NCBI GenBank assembly: GCA_947561395.2
Contig: OX387190.1
Location: 27,460,858 to 27,524,857, forward strand
Reading direction: 5' to 3'
Source of the DNA: Buxus sempervirens
Lineage: Eukaryota; Streptophyta; Magnoliopsida; Buxales; Buxaceae
DNA length: 64,000 nt
The notes beneath the pieces were generated by a model. The model worked only from the letters and a program-made list of their open reading frames with translations. It made no database searches and was not told the DNA's origin. The position numbers were made by a program, and so were the translations under genes. This document shows positions 59,375 through 64,000 of the stretch, piece by piece (the first letter of the stretch is position 1; each line of letters begins with the position of its first letter).

Positions 59375-62300
59375 TGTAGACACCCCAAATTACACTACAT
59401 ATAAAGATGAATTATTGGCCAAAATCATTAAAAGAACATTTTTCTTTGTATCCGAAGTAAAAATTCGGATGAGAGCTTCTTCCTGTGTCGGATACAAATT
59501 GTTTTGTTTGTATCCGACAGATAATGTCGGATGCAAAGGCTTTTGTTTGTATCTGACCTGAGTTGTCGGATACTAATGTTTTGTTGCAGAAATTGGAAAA
59601 TTCCGAAAGTTTTCACTTTTTACTGTCTTATCCCTGTTCTAAGAGTGGGAATTCTTGAAAATAGCCTTAGGGTTTAAGTTGGAGGATTCTAGACATAATT
59701 TTGTGTCTACCATTAGGGCACCCCTTGCCCTAGCTTTTGCCTATAAATAGGAGGCTTCTCCTCAAGCAAATGGCCAGAAGATTCGAGATTGAAGAGCTCC
59801 AAGTGAAGAAGGGAACCTCTGCCGCATTGCTCCCAGAAATCCAAGTAAGCCTTAAACCCTTTTACTTTTCTGTTTTTAAATTCTAGGGTTAGCTTCTTCT
59901 TCTTCCTTTCTTTAGAGTAAGGCCTAAGTGTGATTGAAACCCATTCCTGTCTCAAAGTACCTCAAGACTATCTCTAGCCGTAAAACGTGAAAAGAAAGCT
60001 AGGGGAAACGAGAATGGGAATGGAACCCTAGTTATAGAATCCCCATTTGATTGATATAATTTGAATGCTACATGTTGTGATGTGTTGATGAATCTTATGT
60101 GTTTTGTTTCATTTTTTGGAGAGAATACCAAGGTCCATGCTCTTTATAGCAATGGATCTCCATTCCCTCCTAAAACATGATTTTTTACACATGCACACAT
60201 CTCACTTGTTTTGATGAAATAGGCTTGAATTTTGGATCTATCGTGTCCATTATGATAGATCTGAGATAAATGGCCTTAAATCAATCTTTGATGATCCTTG
60301 AATGGATTTCAAGTAATCCTATTGTTAGCACCTGATTTTTGCACCCCCAAATAAAGAAAAATGAAAAGTCAAACTAAAAGTCAAACCCTGAGGGGGTCAA
60401 AAATTGACTTTTTGATTCAAGTAAATTTGGCCATCAAACTTCATATCATTGGAAAAAGCATTTCAACACGATTCCAACGCAACTGAATTTGCTGGAATCG
60501 GAGCCCTGATGAAAAAGATATGAGCTGGTCAAACTTTTGGGGAGCAAAAGGTTGACTTTTTGCTCGACCCCAATTCAACTGCCAAACTTGATCCCAATGG
60601 ATAGGTGGTTCCGAGCTGATTCCAACGACACTAAGTTTGTTGAAATCGGACACGGGATGAAGAAGTTATGAGCAGTTGAAGTTTCAGAAAAACTGCCCAT
60701 GTGGCAAAAAGGCAGCAAAAATGGAACAAATCAATAAAATAAATAAGATAAATGTGTTTAATAATATTTTAATAAAGAGAATCTCGCTTTTTAATAAAAT
60801 AATCGAAAAATCGAATGAAAATCTTGCAAAAAACCAAATTGAATAAAGGTTTGAAATCCAAACATTTTAAAAACGTGCTGGACCGTATTTGATTTACGGG
60901 CAGGGCATGCCCGTATTTAAAATACGGGCAAGATTCTAGAAGAAAAACACGCGTCACCGTACGGAGGGACACGCGTCCTGTATGGCCGAATCTGCGATAA
61001 TTGCAAATATTCGTTTTTCGCCCGTATTTGAATTACGGGCAAGGCACGCCCGTATTTAAATTACGGGCAAGGCATGCCCGTAGTTCAAATACGGGCACGG
61101 GATTTTTGCCTATAAATAGAGAGGCCACCCCCTTCATTTGGACAAGCCTCTCCTTGCTGGCCTACCCCCTCTCCCTCCTGGTATTCTCCATGACCAAATG
61201 CTGCCCAACCACCACAAAACCAAAACCCTTTTTATGCCCAAACTACCCCTATATTCTATGACTACCCCAAAACCATGCCCAAATACTCTTTAGTTTGATC
61301 TTAACCCATCCACATTAATAAGACCCTTCCCATTTCGTCACAACAAACCTTGGAGGACGCGGAAGCGCTGCCGAAATCTCTAGGGAGTCACTCCATCTCC
61401 AAATCAAAGAAGTATTAGTGTGGTAACTTCTTTCTTTTTAATGAATCATTTCACTTAAGTTTCCTTTCACCTTATTACTGTGCTACTAACCCATTGGTTT
61501 TACTGTTTGTTGAAGAATTCACATATAAGTAAACGTGGTCTTATGGAATGAAAAATGAATGGAACCATGGAACTAATAAAAAAAGGGAAAAGCCTTCGTT
61601 AACTGGTTAAATTCATAAGCATAAGAGGGATTTGTCCTCTTTAAATACCTCCATGTAATCCCCTTCCCACTATCACCTCTTTGGTTACCTTACCAGAAGA
61701 CGACAAGGTGTACAAAATGGAGTTTAGCTCTATTCTAAAGTGCCAAAAAAGGAACAAAAGAAAGAAGACTTGAAGATGGTGAATGATGCAAATGTGTCAT
61801 GACAGAAAGCATTGAAATCGCCACAGAAGCCATTGGAGGTCCCAAGAAGGCCACGGAAATGATCCAGATCGGAGTCTGCAGCAAACATGCAAACTGGGTC
61901 GTGTCTGTAAACTCAGGCCGGTCCAGCCTGGACCGTATCTGATTCGCGGACAAAGGGGACCGGAATTCATTCACGGTCAGGCTGGACCGTAGAGAAAACA
62001 CGGGCAATTGTAAAATAACCTAAAAAGTGTGATTTCTTGGTTCGGTTGGACCTGATCCGGTCCAAGCCGGCTTGAACCATTCTCTTAAACCATTTGGGCT
62101 ATCTTGAGCCCATCTTTGGACTTTGGGCCTAGATAGGCCCACCAAGATTCCCTTGGGCCCACTTGAGGGCCCACATTTAGACTGGTCCATACCAGGCTTG
62201 TTTTGAACAAATAGGCCCAAGGCCACTTGACTCTTGGCTAATGGGCCAAATCCAAGCCCATTAAGCCCATGAAATATGTAAATAAATAAGATAACCAAAT

Positions 62301-64000
62301 GGGTTACCCAATAACCCACCTGGGCCCAAGGCCCAACCATGGCAACCCACGGGTCTTCCAACGGGACTCGGGTCCGACCCACTTCATATAAATAAGAAAG
62401 ATAAAATCAAATAAAAAGGGACCCACACCTCCAGAGGGCCCCGCCAGACTCAATAAGCATCATGCTGGTCTAGGAAGGGTGAACTTGACTCAAAAAACAG
62501 GGGGACCCGAGGGACCCGTCAGACCGACGGGGCGGACCGGGGTGTCTTAAGGCTTCCCCAGACGTAACCGAGAACTTAGCTAGATCTCTAAAAAGCCGCA
62601 GACTAGACTTAGACCCGATTAGGGCAAAACCGTGTCTGCCTGCACTCTCAAGCAGTGGCAACTCTAAATGTCCCGGGGCATGCACCAAAGGTGCGCCCGG
62701 TGTGCGATCTAGGCCAGGTTTAGGTGCGCACACCTATCTTTGAGAGGAGGTTTTCATAACCTAATCTCTCAAGTTGGGATTTTCGTTTCAATACAGGTAC
62801 ATCCGATTCATATTCTTCAATCCATAAGATTCATGAATTAGATCCTTACCCAAGATGGAGTATTTTCTAACTGTTTTAATGGATTTATAGTAATCCCCTT
62901 TTGAGAGGAGGCTTTCATAGTCTAATCTCTCAAATCGGGAATTTTGTCTCAATACGAGCATATTCAGTTCATCTTCTCCAATCAATGAGATTGATGAACC
63001 GATTCCTTACCCTAAATTGTTCTTGGAAATTTCTTAATGGTTTTCAAAAGAATACAAGCAAGTTCATTTTGGAGGAGAGAAGACCTCACGGTCTAGTCTC
63101 TCTGTTTTGGACATTTTGCCCTGTTTTGGGTGTTTTGGCACTTCTTCTCCAATCAATGAGATTTTTGAGCCAAATTCATGCCCTACATCTTTATGGGGGT
63201 TTTTCCATTCCTTTCAAATGATTTTAGTTCAGATTGCACAGGTTGAACACACTTGCTCACTGTTTTGGAGTTGATTTCATGTAAAATTTTCAAATTAGGA
63301 CAGCACCTGTACCCTGTTTTATAACACTCATAACTTCATTATTCGGATGAATTTTTGAGTGATTCTAAAGACATGTGAAAGGTGAGATTGTCTAGTTTTT
63401 TTCTGTAAAATTTCAACAATTTTTATGAAGTGGATTTTGACACCACTTGATCAAAGTCGATAGGTCAGTTTAGGCCAGATTACTGAACCTGTCACTTTGA
63501 CTGAGCACCATTTGCTCGTTTAAGTCCGATTTAAGTGGTTTTGGTTTTTGTGTTTTCCTTTGTGAGTGTATTTTCAAATCCAATTGGTTTCAAGACTTTT
63601 CGATTTCATTTGTGTCTTATGTGTTTGATTGACTCAGAACTGCTCAATAGCAGAATTCTGGGTTAATCTGTGATCCTCTAGGCATGTTCGGGAGGTCACA
63701 CAAGTCACATTCGAATGGAGTTTTGTGTGAGGCCTATTTCATGTGAAATATGGCACTTCATGCTTCATTCATGCAAGTTTTCAAAGATTTATATGGAGCT
63801 AATCTCCACAAATAAGTTTTCAAAGTTGCCCACTTGTCACTTTTAACAACTTATAATAGCAGATTTCTAACAAGCATATCTCTTATGTTTTTAATCAAAT
63901 TTAATTGGAAATTTTTCTGAGACTTCTACTTAATATAATCTTTCAAATGGCATTGGTCTCGTTCAATTTGAATGTGATTTGAATGATTGATGATCGGATG
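59375..64000 (+). mobile_element. Family 3-type LTR running off the window, with a nested solo LTR
   Basis: Begins TGTAGACACCCCAAATTACAC. U3 has repeated GTCGGATAC / GTATCCGAC modules (59455-59580), TATA at 59742, then family sequence. It is interrupted at 60323-62732, resumes at 62738 and continues to the end, with tandem blocks containing GAGAGGAGG...CTAATCTCTC (62738, 62900, 63075). Whether it is solo or part of a full element cannot be seen. Confidence 0.8.
60323..62732 (+). mobile_element. Solo LTR, family 2 (TGTTAGCACC...GTGCGCACA)
   Basis: 2410 bp with perfect target duplication CCTAT (60318-60322 and 62733-62737). U3 has four to five CCCGTATTT..AATACGGGC palindromes (60880-61100), TATA at 61112. 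A GGCCCA-rich tract (62090-62350) follows, with CCCACCTGGGCCC-like inverted pieces. Same family as 1979-26126. Confidence 0.92.

Overview
This is nuclear DNA of a flowering plant, probably a woody species with a repeat-rich genome. Spliced genes with GT-AG introns, plant terpene synthase exons, and plant-type LTR elements, TRIMs, CACTA, hAT and Mutator-like elements all point that way. No bacterial, organellar, rRNA or tRNA gene was seen. The species cannot be fixed from the sequence; a magnoliid or basal eudicot is only a guess. Host content is a small, damaged cluster of TPS-b-type (monoterpene) synthase copies: an open 3' half (copy A, 17-943), a promoter-bearing disrupted copy (copy B, about 40.8-51.2 kb) and a short relic (copy C, about 56.35-56.65 kb).

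Layout, left. TPS copy A ends near 943. A 5'-truncated relic of a Tat-lineage Ty3/gypsy element follows on the + strand (about 1160-35332). Into it went an LTR of a second family, now solo (1979-26126, duplication AAAAG). Into that LTR went a nearly complete Tat element on the - strand (2852-23651, duplication GGTTC) with gag, protease, RT, two RNase H domains and integrase. Between integrase and its 3' LTR this element carries two intron-containing genes in antisense, both like plant mobile domain / DUF7745 proteins. The relic's own 3' LTR (29253-35332) is split by a hAT-type element (31313-34358), itself split by a third-family solo LTR (31907-34331).

Middle. A second hAT-type element (35344-37621) has a tandem duplication of its left end, including the terminal repeat. 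A truncated LTR (37756 to about 39725) and a Mutator-like or foldback MITE (40174-40397) follow. At 40.85 kb there is a TATA box, an ATG and a short transit-peptide-like start joined directly to the DDxxD end of TPS exon 4. The next TPS intron contains a TRIM (41105-50249, duplication GTTAT). Its left LTR holds a 6.2-kb CACTA element (41199-47423) that captured a DUF4408 gene start and hosts a Mutator-like MITE. Its interior holds a solo LTR (47582-49983). TPS exons 5-7 resume at 50280.

Right. This part holds a 286-bp TRIM, another solo LTR (53292-55750), the TPS copy C relic, a GGTACC-rich minisatellite (57.37-57.80 kb), a Ty1/copia scrap, and an LTR that runs off the window and contains one more solo LTR (60323-62732). 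In most Tat-type LTRs a short GC-rich palindromic module repeats just upstream of the TATA box. The module differs between LTRs. In the near-complete element it also precedes both antisense genes. Boundaries rest on target-site duplications read directly from the sequence; functions rest on motif recognition alone.
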